NCBI GenBank assembly: GCA_002255985.1
Contig: NKIR01000003.1
Coordinates: forward strand, 124,001-188,000
Reading direction: 5' to 3'
Source: Sphingomonadaceae bacterium PASS1
GTDB taxonomy: Bacteria; Pseudomonadota; Alphaproteobacteria; Sphingomonadales; Sphingomonadaceae
DNA: 64,000 bases
Numbering within the stretch: the stretch's first letter is position 1; every line of letters begins with the position of its first letter. Under the pieces are notes generated by a model. It had not been told where the DNA came from and ran no database searches. It saw only the letters and a list, made by a program, of their open reading frames with translations. Positions 8,266 through 18,163 of the stretch are shown here, in pieces. The translations under genes and the position numbers were made by a program.

Positions 8266-9816
8266 ATGCTTGATGCTGCTACCACTGCCCAGCTAAAAAC
8301 CTATCTGGCAAATCTGCGCACGCCCGTTGAGCTCGTCGCGACACTCGATGACAGCCCCAAATCTGCGGAAATGCGCGCGCTGGTTGAAACGGTCGTCGAA
8401 CAGTCGGACCTGTTGACCGCGCGTTTTGATGGGCATGCGGACCGCGTACCTTCGTTCGCCATCCGCCGCGCCGATGGCACTGCCGAGACGCATTTTGCGG
8501 GCCTGCCTTTGGGGCATGAATTCACATCCTTGGTCCTCGCCCTTCTGCACATGGGCGGCCACCCGCCCAAGGAAGAGGCAGAGTTGCTCGATTCCGTGAA
8601 GGCGCTTGAAGGCGACTTCCACTTCGAAACATTCTTTTCGCTATCATGCCAGAATTGCCCTGACGTCATTCAGGCTATCAACATCATGGCCGCGCTCAAT
8701 CCAGGCGTCAGCCATGTGGCAATCGACGGTGCGATGTTCCGCGAAGAAGTTGAGACCCGCAAGGTCATGGCCGTCCCTGCCATTTACCTGAATGGTGAAC
8801 CCTTTGGCCAAGGCCGAATGGACCTTGCGCAGATCATGGCCAAGCTGGACACTGGCACCGTTGCACGCGCTGCGGAAAAGATCGCAGCCAAGGAGCCGTT
8901 TGAAGTTTTGGTCGTAGGCGGCGGTCCAGCGGGCGCTGCGGCCGCGATTTATGCAGCGCGCAAGGGTATTCGTACCGGCGTTGTCGCGGAACGATTTGGT
9001 GGTCAGGTGCTCGATACGATGGGCATTGAGAACTTCATTTCGATCCAGCACACCGAAGGGCCAAAACTGGCGGCGCAATTGGAACAGCATGTCCGCGAAT
9101 ATGACGTCGACATCATGAACCTTCAGGCCGCGACGGAGCTCATCCCTGCTGCCGAAGGCGGCTTGCATGAAGTGAAGCTAGCGAGCGGTGCAACGTTAAA
9201 GGCACGGACGATCATATTGTCGACAGGTGCCCGTTGGCGGCAAATGGGCGTTCCCGGCGAAGAAGAATATCGCAACAAGGGCGTGGCATATTGCCCGCAT
9301 TGCGATGGTCCGTTGTACAAGGGCAAGCGCACCGCCGTCATCGGTGGTGGTAACTCCGGCGTGGAAGCGGCCATCGACCTTGCAGGCATTGTCTCCCACG
9401 TAACACTCATCGAATTTGACTCGCAACTGCGTGCAGATGCGGTGCTGCAAAACAAACTGCGCAGCCTGCCCAATGTCGACATTATCACGTCGGCATTGAG
9501 CACGGAAGTGTTAGGCGACGGCGAAAAGGTTGAGGCATTGGTCTATACCGACCGTCTGACCGGGGACTCGCATCGCATCAATCTTGAAGGTATCTTCGTG
9601 CAAATCGGGCTGGTTCCGAACACCGAGTGGTTAAAAGGACCGCTTCAGCTTTCGCCGCGTGGCGAAATCGAAGTGGATGCGCATAACGCGACGAATATCC
9701 CAGGCGTTTTCGCTGCTGGTGACGTAACCACTGTCCCGTACAAGCAAATCATCGTCGCAATGGGCGAAGGCACAAAAGCAGGCCTGTCTGCGTTCGATCA
9801 CATCATCCGGCATTGA
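8266..9816 (+). CDS. ahpF: Alkyl hydroperoxide reductase subunit F
   Basis: 516 residues from the ATG at 8266; an upstream in-frame ATG at 8230 would add 12 unconserved residues. An N-terminal double-thioredoxin-like domain carries C128-x-x-C131 (SCQNCPD). An FAD-binding motif follows near residue 215 ([19 protein letters not shown]), and the thioredoxin-reductase-type redox pair is C343-x-x-C346 (YCPHCDGP). A second nucleotide-binding [10 protein letters not shown] is near 360, and FAD-side GVFAAGDVT near 480. It passes electrons from NADH to AhpC. The order ahpC-ahpF on the same strand with only a hairpin between indicates one operon. Confidence 0.96.
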   Translation: MLDAATTAQLKTYLANLRTPVELVATLDDSPKSAEMRALVETVVEQSDLLTARFDGHADRVPSFAIRRADGTAETHFAGLPLGHEFTSLVLALLHMGGHPPKEEAELLDSVKALEGDFHFETFFSLSCQNCPDVIQAINIMAALNPGVSHVAIDGAMFREEVETRKVMAVPAIYLNGEPFGQGRMDLAQIMAKLDTGTVARAAEKIAAKEPFEVLVVGGGPAGAAAAIYAARKGIRTGVVAERFGGQVLDTMGIENFISIQHTEGPKLAAQLEQHVREYDVDIMNLQAATELIPAAEGGLHEVKLASGATLKARTIILSTGARWRQMGVPGEEEYRNKGVAYCPHCDGPLYKGKRTAVIGGGNSGVEAAIDLAGIVSHVTLIEFDSQLRADAVLQNKLRSLPNVDIITSALSTEVLGDGEKVEALVYTDRLTGDSHRINLEGIFVQIGLVPNTEWLKGPLQLSPRGEIEVDAHNATNIPGVFAAGDVTTVPYKQIIVAMGEGTKAGLSAFDHIIRH

Positions 9817-9829
9817 TGGTCATGTCGTT

Positions 9830-9859
9830 GCGAACCGGGAACGCGTGTTCTCGGTTCGC
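9830..9859 (+). terminator. Strong hairpin after ahpF, probable terminator
   Basis: A 13-bp stem (arms 9830-9842 and 9847-9859, one G-U pair) with the tetraloop GCGT starts 14 bases after the ahpF stop. The 3' side is only modestly T-rich (ATTGTTTCG), so it is either a weak intrinsic terminator or a 3'-end protecting stem for the ahpCF message. Confidence 0.6.
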
Positions 9860-9975
9860 CGTGTCGGGATATTGTTTCGCCTTTAGAAGTGCTTTCGTCG
9901 AAATCTGCTGTTAATATGGGTTAACTTCAGCCATCACGCGAACTTCGATATCCATCTCCCCTCACCGGTGAAAAA

Positions 9976-11022
9976 ATGCGCAAGCCACTCATTCTGTCGT
10001 TGATGCTATGTGTCGCTGCCTGTGGCGGCGGTGAAGAAAAACGCGACCGCCCTGCGCCGTTGGTAACGGTGGGTGCAGCAACGCAGCATGTCTTTTCGGA
10101 CCGCTACGTTGCCGTTGGCACCGCGAACGCAAATGAGCAGGTTTCGGTTCGTGCGCCTGTGACCGAACGCATCACGCAGCTTGGTTTTTCCGACGGGGAC
10201 TATGTGCGACAGGGCCAGATGCTGGCCGTTCTGGCGCAAGGGCAGGAAACGGCATCACTCGCCAGCGCGCAGGCGCGCGCGCGTCAAGCAGATCAGCAAC
10301 TGGCGCGGATTAGTGAGCTTCATCGGCGCGGCTTTGCAACCAACGCAAATCTTGAAGCGCAGACCGCATCTGCGGCATCGGCGAAAGCCGCCGCCAATGA
10401 AGCGCGCGCAACCATTGGCGACCGCGTTGTGCGGGCACCCTTTTCAGGACAAGTGTCGCTGCGGCGTATATCGGTTGGCGCAGTTGTAAGCGCAGGCGAC
10501 GAAATCGCCGCTGTTAGCGACCTGAGTTCCATCAAACTGGATTTCACGATACCCGAAACGATGTTGGCCAACGTCCGTGCTGGCCAAGACATCAGTGCTA
10601 AGGCTGCGGCTTTCCCTGATTATGTCGCTTCAGGAAAAATCATTGCGATCGATCCCGTAGTGAACCCGCAAACGCGAACAGCCACGCTGCGCGCGATATT
10701 ACCGAACCGCAGCGGACAGTTGAAACCGGGAATGTTGCTGTCGGTCACGATCACATCGAAAACGCGTAACGCACCCGCTATCCCTGAACTCTCGCTTGTT
10801 CGTGAAGGCGATGTGAGTTTTGTCTACACGCTGGATACCGATCAAAAGGCGAAGCGTATTGAGGTTAAGACCGGCACACGCGACGGCAATCTGGTCGAAA
10901 TCATCAGCGGACTTAAAGTCGGCGACAAAATCGTAACCGAAGGCGTCGTGAAGCTGTCGGATGGCGCAAAAGTGCGCACCGGAAAAGCCAAAGCTGACGA
11001 CGCACCCGCGAAAAGCAAATGA
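9976..11022 (+). CDS. RND efflux periplasmic adaptor (membrane fusion protein), lipoprotein
   Basis: 348 residues with a lipoprotein signal peptide ending at C16 (VAACGGG). The adaptor architecture is visible: beta-barrel and lipoyl half-motifs (QVSVRAPVTERI, then GDRVVRAPFSGQVSLRRISVGAVV), an alpha-helical hairpin rich in Ala/Gln at about 85-150, and a C-terminal membrane-proximal domain (LVREGDVSFVYTLD). It would be anchored in the inner membrane facing the periplasm and link the RND pump to a TolC-like channel. The pump gene starts 12 bp downstream, so they are co-transcribed. No outer-membrane channel gene or local regulator is present. Confidence 0.93.
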   Translation: MRKPLILSLMLCVAACGGGEEKRDRPAPLVTVGAATQHVFSDRYVAVGTANANEQVSVRAPVTERITQLGFSDGDYVRQGQMLAVLAQGQETASLASAQARARQADQQLARISELHRRGFATNANLEAQTASAASAKAAANEARATIGDRVVRAPFSGQVSLRRISVGAVVSAGDEIAAVSDLSSIKLDFTIPETMLANVRAGQDISAKAAAFPDYVASGKIIAIDPVVNPQTRTATLRAILPNRSGQLKPGMLLSVTITSKTRNAPAIPELSLVREGDVSFVYTLDTDQKAKRIEVKTGTRDGNLVEIISGLKVGDKIVTEGVVKLSDGAKVRTGKAKADDAPAKSK

Positions 11023-11034
11023 TGTAGGTTTGAG

Positions 11035-14000
11035 ATGACACTTTCCGACATCTCGGTCCGCAGACCCGTATTCGCAGCCGTTATTGCGATCTTGATGGTG
11101 TTGGTCGGCATTGTCGGCTTTTTAAACTTACCTGTTCGCGAATATCCCGACACTGAGCCGCCAATCGTGTCGGTGGGTACAGCCTATACGGGCGCTGCGG
11201 CGAGTGTCGTCGAAACGCGGGTGACCCAGGTGCTGGAAAATGCGCTGGCCGGCATTGAAGGCATTCAGACCATCACATCCCGTTCGCGCGATGGGCAGTC
11301 CGAGATCACCATCGAATTCGCGCCGGGCCGAACCGTCGACAGCGCAGCGAACGATGTCCGCGACCGTGTCGGCGGGGTGGCGGACGACTTGCCTGAAGAA
11401 GTGCTCGCGCCTGAAGTACGCAAGGTCGATGCGGATGCATCGCCTATTCTGTATCTGGTGGTGTCGAAACCCGGTTGGTCCCGCCTTGAACTCAGCGACT
11501 ATGTCGACCGCAATTTGGTGGACCGGTTCTCCGCCATCGATGGCGTGGCGCGCATATTTGTAGGCGGTGAAGCCCGGCCATCGATGCGTATTTGGCTGCA
11601 GCCGGACCGCCTTGCGGCATTGGGGCTTACGCCGCTTGTTGTGGAAAATGCCCTGCGGAGCCAGAATGTCGAACTGCCCGCCGGCCGCTTGGAATCTACC
11701 GATCAAAACGTTACCCTGCGCGTCAGCAGACCATTTGGGAACGAAGCCGAGTTCCAACAGCTGATAGTTGCACGCGGTGCCGACGGGTCGCTCACCCGCC
11801 TGGCGGATGTGGCGCGCGTCGAAACCGGTCCGGAAAATCCCTATGCCGCATTCCGGCTGAACGGACAGTCGGCGCTCGGTATGGGCATCGTTCGCCAGTC
11901 CGGAGCAAATACCTTGGCCGTCGCCGAAAGCGCAAAGGCGCTCGCCGAGAAAATCAAAGCCGATTTACCGCAGGGAATGACCATTACCGTTGGGTCGGAT
12001 GACTCGCTGTTCATCAGCAAGGCCATCAGCGGCGTGTGGACCACATTGGCAGAAGCGGCGGCACTCGTTGTCTTGGTCATCTTCCTGTTTTTGGGCAGCT
12101 GGCGCGCAACGCTTATTCCGGCGATCACCGTGCCCATCTGCTTGCTCGCGACCTTTGCGGTGCTGTGGCTGTTCGGATTTTCCATCAACCTGTTGACGCT
12201 GCTCGCGCTTGTCCTCGCAATTGGTCTGGTGGTCGATGACGCCATCGTCGTATTGGAAAATGTCTATCACCGGATCGAACAAGGCGAGCCCCCCCTTGTT
12301 GCAGCAGTTACCGGCACGCGGCAGGTCGCTTTTGCAGTTGTATCGACCACCATAGTTGTCTGCGCGGTGTTTGTGCCCGTGATGTTTCTGGCAGGCCAGA
12401 CCGGCTTGTTATTCCGCGAGCTTGCAGGCGCAATGATTGCCGCCATCGCCTTTTCTGGCTTTGTCGCGCTCAGCCTTGCGCCAATGCTGTGTTCAAAACT
12501 GCTCAAGCAGGAAAAGCGCGGACGCGTTGCGTCATGGGTGGACGATAAATTCCAACGCGTAGAAACGCGCTATTCACATATGCTGTCCCGCGCGATTGCC
12601 AAGCCATTGGCCGCGATGCTTGGCGTCATTGGCTTTTTGCTGGTTGCCGGCCTCTTGTTCACGACGCTTCAGTCCGAACTCGCGCCAGCAGAGGATGTTG
12701 GCGTCATAAGCGTCAACATTGCCGCGCCGGAGGGCACTGGCTACAACGCCATGGACAAATATATGTTGGATGCGTCCAAACCGGTTTTGGGGCTGCTCGA
12801 AAAGGGTACGGTTCGGTCCATCATTCAACGCACGCCCGGCGGCTTTTCCGCAAGTGATGACTTTAACTCGGGCACCTTCCTTATCTTCCTAAAACCATGG
12901 GAAGAACGCACAGAGAAGACCGAAGATGTCGTCGCGCAGGTCAACAAAATCCTTGCCGATCTGCCCGCTGTGCGCGGTAATGGCGCGGCGCGGTCCTCTA
13001 TCGGACGGGGCCGAGGCCAACCGCTGAACTTCGTCATCGCCGGATCTACCTATGAATCGCTAAGCCTTGCCCGTGACAGGATATTGACTGCAGCGCGGGA
13101 AAATCCCGGCATTGTGAACCTCGATTCCGACTATAAGGAAACGAAGCCGCAAATGGAGATTCTGGTCGACACGGCGCGCGCTGGCGACCTTGGCGTATCC
13201 GTTGCCGACGTCAGCCAGGCGCTGCAATCGCTATTGGGGTCGCGCCGTGTCTCGACCTATGTGGATCGCGGCGAAGAATATCGCGTGATTGTTCAGGCCG
13301 ATGCCCAAGACCGCGCAACGGTGGAGAATTTGGCCGCTATCCAGCTGCGGAGCCGCGATGGTTCGTTGGTATCTTTGGCCAACCTCATCACATATAAAGA
13401 AACAGCCGGCGCGCGAGACCTTGGTCGTTATAACAAGCTGCGCGCAATTACGCTGTCTGGCGGATTGGCACCGGGCTATTCAATGGGGCAAGCGCTCGCG
13501 TTCCTCGAAGAACAAGCCGCCGCATCACCAGAGGTACTTGCAGTCGGCTATCGCGGTGAAAGCCAAGCGTTCAAGGAAACGGGCGGTTCGATCATCCTCG
13601 TGTTTTTCATCACAATCCTGTTGGTCTATCTCGTTCTTGCGGCGCAGTTCGAAAGCTTCGTGCACCCTGCGACGATTATCACGACGGTCCCATTGGCCGT
13701 CGGCGGCGGCATCATTGGGCTTGCGCTTACCGGGATGACGCTCAACCTCTACAGCCAGATTGGTATCGTTATGCTCGTGGGGCTTGCGGCAAAGAACGGC
13801 ATTCTGATTGTCGAATTTGCAAATCAGTTACGCGATGAAGGCTTGGAAATTCTGGAGTCGATCCAGCAAGCCGCAGCGCGCCGTTTGCGACCGATTCTCA
13901 TGACGTCGATCGCCACCGTGTTCGGCGCAATCCCGCTCGCTATTGCCAGCGGCGCGGGCGGCGCAGCACGGGCATCTATCGGGGTGGTCATTGTCTTCGG

Positions 14001-14139
14001 TGTAACGCTCGCAACGCTGATTACGCTGGTCCTCATCCCGCTCATTTATGCGCGGCTTGCGAAATACACGGGATCGCCAGAAGCCATCAGCCGCCGTTTG
14101 CAGCAGGAACTGGCTGCGCAGGAAAAAGGCGCAGCCTAA
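11035..14139 (+). CDS. RND family efflux pump, inner membrane transporter (HAE1-like)
   Basis: 1034 residues, the size of AcrB/MexB-type pumps. The sequence shows TM1 (VFAAVIAILMVLVGIVGFL), two large periplasmic loops, and the TM4 proton-relay aspartates D401-D402 (VVDDAIVVLENVYHRIE). The second half repeats the plan, with MLVGLAAKNGILIVEFANQLRDEG near 920 and RRLRPILMTSIATVFGAIPLA near 945. It exports amphipathic compounds using the proton gradient. It forms a two-gene operon with the adaptor. Drug spectrum cannot be read from the sequence, and heavy-metal motifs were not seen, favouring the HAE1 branch. Confidence 0.95.
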   Translation: MTLSDISVRRPVFAAVIAILMVLVGIVGFLNLPVREYPDTEPPIVSVGTAYTGAAASVVETRVTQVLENALAGIEGIQTITSRSRDGQSEITIEFAPGRTVDSAANDVRDRVGGVADDLPEEVLAPEVRKVDADASPILYLVVSKPGWSRLELSDYVDRNLVDRFSAIDGVARIFVGGEARPSMRIWLQPDRLAALGLTPLVVENALRSQNVELPAGRLESTDQNVTLRVSRPFGNEAEFQQLIVARGADGSLTRLADVARVETGPENPYAAFRLNGQSALGMGIVRQSGANTLAVAESAKALAEKIKADLPQGMTITVGSDDSLFISKAISGVWTTLAEAAALVVLVIFLFLGSWRATLIPAITVPICLLATFAVLWLFGFSINLLTLLALVLAIGLVVDDAIVVLENVYHRIEQGEPPLVAAVTGTRQVAFAVVSTTIVVCAVFVPVMFLAGQTGLLFRELAGAMIAAIAFSGFVALSLAPMLCSKLLKQEKRGRVASWVDDKFQRVETRYSHMLSRAIAKPLAAMLGVIGFLLVAGLLFTTLQSELAPAEDVGVISVNIAAPEGTGYNAMDKYMLDASKPVLGLLEKGTVRSIIQRTPGGFSASDDFNSGTFLIFLKPWEERTEKTEDVVAQVNKILADLPAVRGNGAARSSIGRGRGQPLNFVIAGSTYESLSLARDRILTAARENPGIVNLDSDYKETKPQMEILVDTARAGDLGVSVADVSQALQSLLGSRRVSTYVDRGEEYRVIVQADAQDRATVENLAAIQLRSRDGSLVSLANLITYKETAGARDLGRYNKLRAITLSGGLAPGYSMGQALAFLEEQAAASPEVLAVGYRGESQAFKETGGSIILVFFITILLVYLVLAAQFESFVHPATIITTVPLAVGGGIIGLALTGMTLNLYSQIGIVMLVGLAAKNGILIVEFANQLRDEGLEILESIQQAAARRLRPILMTSIATVFGAIPLAIASGAGGAARASIGVVIVFGVTLATLITLVLIPLIYARLAKYTGSPEAISRRLQQELAAQEKGAA

Positions 14140-14327
14140 ACGCTACCGCAGGAGGCCTCACCAATGGACCAATCCTTTGCCGGTCAAACGCGACTGCATT
14201 TTAAGATTTTGAGACTGTCGTCTTCACCGCCCGATGCTGCAACATTTGGCGCTTTCGCTTTGTCACTTCTTAACATGTTTGGGTTAAATGGCAGCCTGCA
14301 CACGCGCATCGACCGCAGGAACCCGAC

Positions 14328-15458
14328 ATGCACAAAAATATGGTTATCTTTGGCACGCGGCCTGAAGCCATAAAATTATTTCCCGTAATCAGTGCATTGT
14401 CGGGGCACTCTGAGATGCACACTGAAGTTCTGGTGAGCGCCCAACATCGCCAAATGCTTGACCAAGTGCTGGCTATCAGTGGCATTATTCCGGATTATGA
14501 CCTCGACCTCATGCAACCCGGGCAGTCACTTGATGCGCTCACAGCGCGCTTATTGGAGGCTATTGGCCGCGTTCTCGATACCGCAAAACCCGACCGCGTG
14601 ATTGTACAAGGCGATACCGCAACCGCCATGGTCGGCGCACTCGCCGCCTATTATCGCCAAATTCCGGTGAGCCATGTCGAGGCGGGTTTACGCAGCAACA
14701 ATATTTACCAGCCATGGCCTGAGGAAGTGAACCGCAAGATTATCGGCACGATAGCGGATCAGCATTTCGCGCCAACCGCTGTGTCTGCGGCTGCACTTGC
14801 AGCAGAGGCCGTTTCACCAGAAAACATATTCGTCACCGGCAACACGGTGATTGATGCGCTGCATTGGGTAACGGATCGCATCGCGCAAAACCCAGCATTG
14901 GCCGCGAAGCTTGCACCATATGAAGAACGGTTTCGCGGGCGGAAGATCATTGGCATCACAACGCACCGCCGGGAGAATTTCGGCGATGGCATGGACAACA
15001 TCGCAGCGGCGATTCGGGCCATTGCGGCGCGGGACGATGTGGCGTGCATCTTCCCAGTGCACATGAACCCAAATGTGCGGGCAGTCATGGATGCAGCGCT
15101 TGGCGATCGGCCCAACGTCGCCATGATTGAACCGCTGGACTATCCCAACTTCGCCCACTTGCTGTCGATATCGCACATCATGTTAACCGATAGCGGCGGC
15201 GTTCAGGAAGAAGCACCCGCGCTTGGAAAGCCCGTGCTGGTGATGCGCGACACCACCGAGCGCCCCGAAGGCGTCACAGCGGGGACGGCGAAGCTGATCG
15301 GCACCGATAAAGACCGCATCATTTCCGAAATTTTCACTCTTTTAGACGATGATGCCGCCTATTCAGCAATGGCCCGCGCGCACAATCCATTTGGGGATGG
15401 TCGCGCAAGCCAGCGCATAGCGGAGATCATCTATAATGCTCGTCGACAAGAAACCTGA
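14328..15458 (+). CDS. wecB: UDP-N-acetylglucosamine 2-epimerase (non-hydrolysing)
   Basis: 376 residues, cytosolic GT-B fold enzyme converting UDP-GlcNAc to UDP-ManNAc. Signature pieces: FGTRPEAIKLFPVI at the N terminus, VQGDTATAM near 100, the acidic VSHVEAGLRSNN near 122, the catalytic-histidine region GITTHRRENFG near 210, and LTDSGGVQEEAPALGKPVL near 290. An AGGAA ribosome site precedes the start. It overlaps the following dehydrogenase gene by 23 bp, so the two steps to UDP-ManNAcA are co-expressed for surface polysaccharide or capsule synthesis. No glycosyltransferases are in the window. Confidence 0.96.
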   Translation: MHKNMVIFGTRPEAIKLFPVISALSGHSEMHTEVLVSAQHRQMLDQVLAISGIIPDYDLDLMQPGQSLDALTARLLEAIGRVLDTAKPDRVIVQGDTATAMVGALAAYYRQIPVSHVEAGLRSNNIYQPWPEEVNRKIIGTIADQHFAPTAVSAAALAAEAVSPENIFVTGNTVIDALHWVTDRIAQNPALAAKLAPYEERFRGRKIIGITTHRRENFGDGMDNIAAAIRAIAARDDVACIFPVHMNPNVRAVMDAALGDRPNVAMIEPLDYPNFAHLLSISHIMLTDSGGVQEEAPALGKPVLVMRDTTERPEGVTAGTAKLIGTDKDRIISEIFTLLDDDAAYSAMARAHNPFGDGRASQRIAEIIYNARRQET

Positions 15459-16731
15459 CGTATGCGTGGTTGGGCTGGGATATATCGGCCTACCGACAGC
15501 AGCCGTTATAGCGCGTTCGGGTTGCCGCGTCGTTGGGGTCGACGTTAACCAGTCTGTCGTCGATACGATCAACCGTGGCGAAATCCATATAGAGGAAGTC
15601 GATCTCGACGGCCTTGTCCAAGGTGTGGTGTCGCGGCAATTGCTGCGGGCATCGACGATGGTTGGGCCCGCTGACATATTTGTCATTGCCGTACCAACGC
15701 CGTTTGACGACAATCATGCACCCGACATCAGCTATGTCCTGAATGCCGCGGCCAACGTGGCACCCGCGCTGAAGATGGGTGACACAATCATATTGGAATC
15801 CACATCACCCGTCGGCACAACCGAGCGCGTTCGCGATCTGATTGCGCAGCTGCGCCCTGATCTTACGATTCCCGGCATTACCTCCGAAACCCCCGATATT
15901 TCGATCGCGTATTGCCCGGAGCGCGTCCTTCCGGGACGGATATTGGAAGAATTGACCAATAATGACCGGTCGATCGGCGGCATAACACCGCGTTGTGCGC
16001 GCAAGGCGCTCACATTTTACAAACGCTTCGTGCGCGGTGAATGCGTCACCACTGACGCCCGCTCTGCCGAAATGACAAAGCTTGTCGAAAATGCGTTCCG
16101 TGATGTGAACATTGCCTTTGCGAATGAATTGTCGATGGTCGCGGATCACATGGGGCTTGATGTGTGGGAAGTCATTCGCCTCGCCAACCGTCACCCACGT
16201 GTAAACATCCTGCAGCCCGGCCCGGGCGTAGGCGGCCATTGCATTGCGGTCGACCCATGGTTCATCGTGCATGGCGCGCCGGACCAAAGCCCGCTTATTC
16301 GAACGGCACGCAACGTCAATGACGGCAAAATCGACCATGTCATCACCCGTGCCCGGAACATGATATTGGAAAACCCCGGGATAAAAATCGGCTGCATGGG
16401 GTTGGCATTTAAGGCAAATATTGACGATTTCCGCGAAAGCCCTGCGCTAAAGGCAGCTGCGACGCTGGCTGAACAATTCGGCGACCATATTTACGTAATT
16501 GAGCCTTATGCGGCAGCCTTGCCTCCGGAATTTGACGGCACTGGCGCAAAGCTTGTCGATATCGACTGCGCGCTGCTGGAATGCGGCATGTTGATAACCT
16601 TGGTCGACCATGACAGCTTCAAAGCCATTCCGCTGACGGAACGCGCTGGAAAGATTGTTTATGATGTCCGGGGCATCTGGCCCGACCAGCCCAAAAATGC
16701 TGTGCAGCGTCAGCTAAGGCTTGCTAGCTAA
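15436..16731 (+). CDS. wecC: UDP-N-acetyl-D-mannosamine dehydrogenase
   Basis: 431 residues. An N-terminal NAD-binding Rossmann motif (VVGLGYIGLPTAAVIARSG) is followed by a central helical domain and the catalytic cysteine at about C269 (GPGVGGHCIAVDPWF), then a C-terminal UDP-binding domain (GLAFKANIDDFRESPA). The HCIAVDPWF context is that of UDP-ManNAc rather than UDP-glucose dehydrogenases. It oxidises UDP-ManNAc twice to UDP-ManNAcA, consistent with the overlapping epimerase gene in front. Sits 120 bp ahead of a second nucleotide-sugar dehydrogenase gene. Confidence 0.95.
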   Translation: MLVDKKPDVCVVGLGYIGLPTAAVIARSGCRVVGVDVNQSVVDTINRGEIHIEEVDLDGLVQGVVSRQLLRASTMVGPADIFVIAVPTPFDDNHAPDISYVLNAAANVAPALKMGDTIILESTSPVGTTERVRDLIAQLRPDLTIPGITSETPDISIAYCPERVLPGRILEELTNNDRSIGGITPRCARKALTFYKRFVRGECVTTDARSAEMTKLVENAFRDVNIAFANELSMVADHMGLDVWEVIRLANRHPRVNILQPGPGVGGHCIAVDPWFIVHGAPDQSPLIRTARNVNDGKIDHVITRARNMILENPGIKIGCMGLAFKANIDDFRESPALKAAATLAEQFGDHIYVIEPYAAALPPEFDGTGAKLVDIDCALLECGMLITLVDHDSFKAIPLTERAGKIVYDVRGIWPDQPKNAVQRQLRLAS

Positions 16732-16747
16732 ACAGCACCGTTTCTCT

Positions 16748-16834
16748 GGCGAATGCTCGGTCGGCTGAACGTGCCGACGCAAGACTTGTTCCTGTCATGA
16801 TAAAGTCATAAGGCGCAAGCAATCGGCATTCGCC
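16748..16834. repeat. Nested inverted repeats in the wecC-ugd gap
   Basis: GGCGAATGC at 16748-16756 is repeated inverted as GCATTCGCC at 16826-16834. Inside them GTCGGC/GCCGAC forms a small hairpin at 16760-16778. No T-run follows, so it may be an mRNA fold or operator in the ugd leader instead of a terminator. Confidence 0.4.
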
Positions 16835-16851
16835 TCCAAAAGGGAATCGTA

Positions 16852-18153
16852 ATGAAAATCGCAATGATCGGTTCGGGCTATGTTGGGCTTGTATCTGGCG
16901 CATGTTTTGCAGATTTCGGGCATGAAGTTGTCTGCGTCGACAAGGACGAGGGCAAGATAGCGCGCCTGAATGCCAACATCATGCCGATTTACGAACCGGG
17001 CCTTGATGCGCTGGTCAAGACCAATGTCGATGCCGGCCGTTTGAGCTTTTCAACCGATGTCATGCAATCGGTCAAAGGTTGCGGCGCAATCTTCATCGCC
17101 GTTGGCACACCATCGCGCCGCGGCGATGGCCATGCGGACCTGAGCTATGTCTATGCTGCAGCTGAAGAGTTGGCGCACGCAATCGATCCGGGCACTGTTG
17201 TTGTGACGAAGTCCACCGTTCCTGTGGGCACCGGCGACGAGGTCGAACGGATCATTCGTGAAACCAGCCCCGACCTTGAATTTGCCGTTGTTTCAAACCC
17301 TGAATTCTTGCGCGAAGGCGCTGCCATTGGCGACTTCAAACGCCCCGACCGCATTGTCGTGGGCAGCGATGTCGAATGGGCCCGCGATGTCATGCGCGCG
17401 ATTTACCGCCCGTTATTCCTGAATGAATCGCCCTTGCTGTTCACCAGCCGCCGTTCGTCGGAGCTGATCAAATATGCCGCAAACGCATTTCTCGCGACCA
17501 AGATCACATTCATCAACGAAATGGCTGATCTGTGCGAGAAACTGGGTGCCAATGTGCAAGATGTCTCGCGCGGTATTGGTTTGGATAACCGCATCGGGCC
17601 AAAGTTCCTGCATGCAGGGCCCGGCTATGGCGGAAGCTGCTTTCCAAAAGACACGCTGGCGTTGCTCAAGACCGCACAGGACAATGAAACACCCGTTCGT
17701 GTGGTTGAAGCCGTGGTTCAGGCCAATGACCTTAGAAAGCGTGCCATGGGCCGCAAGATCATCAATGCCTTGGGCGGCGATGTGCGCGGCATGAAGGTTG
17801 GCTTGCTTGGCCTGACGTTCAAACCCAACACCGACGATATGCGCGATGCCCCGTCAATTGCGATTGTTCAAACACTGCTTGATGCCGGCGCCATCGTGTA
17901 CGCCCATGACCCCGAAGGCATGGGAGAGGCCGCCAAGATATTGCCCGACGTGGTGATGACCGACAGCGCTTACAGCGCAGCGCAAGACGCGCATGCCGTT
18001 GCCTTGGTGACCGAATGGGACGCCTATCGTGCGTTGGACCTCAAAAAGCTGCATGCCGCGATGGCAGGCGACGTTCTGGTCGACCTGCGTAACATCTATC
18101 GTCCGGAAGAAGCGCAGGCCGTAGGGTTCAATTATGTCAGCGTGGGGCGTTAA
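16852..18153 (+). CDS. ugd: UDP-glucose 6-dehydrogenase
   Basis: 433 residues; makes UDP-glucuronic acid from UDP-glucose with two NAD. The N-terminal Rossmann motif is IGSGYVGLVSGACFADFGHEVV, the catalytic cysteine C263 lies in GPGYGGSCFPKDTLAL, and the UDP-binding C-terminal domain begins near 310 with GLTFKPNTDDMRDAPS. A clear AAAAGGGAA ribosome site precedes the ATG. It lies downstream of wecB-wecC on the same strand, so this region supplies two uronic-acid sugar nucleotides for exopolysaccharide or lipopolysaccharide. The 120-bp gap with inverted repeats leaves room for its own promoter. Confidence 0.96.
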   Translation: MKIAMIGSGYVGLVSGACFADFGHEVVCVDKDEGKIARLNANIMPIYEPGLDALVKTNVDAGRLSFSTDVMQSVKGCGAIFIAVGTPSRRGDGHADLSYVYAAAEELAHAIDPGTVVVTKSTVPVGTGDEVERIIRETSPDLEFAVVSNPEFLREGAAIGDFKRPDRIVVGSDVEWARDVMRAIYRPLFLNESPLLFTSRRSSELIKYAANAFLATKITFINEMADLCEKLGANVQDVSRGIGLDNRIGPKFLHAGPGYGGSCFPKDTLALLKTAQDNETPVRVVEAVVQANDLRKRAMGRKIINALGGDVRGMKVGLLGLTFKPNTDDMRDAPSIAIVQTLLDAGAIVYAHDPEGMGEAAKILPDVVMTDSAYSAAQDAHAVALVTEWDAYRALDLKKLHAAMAGDVLVDLRNIYRPEEAQAVGFNYVSVGR

Positions 18154-18163
18154 GCCAACGGAC

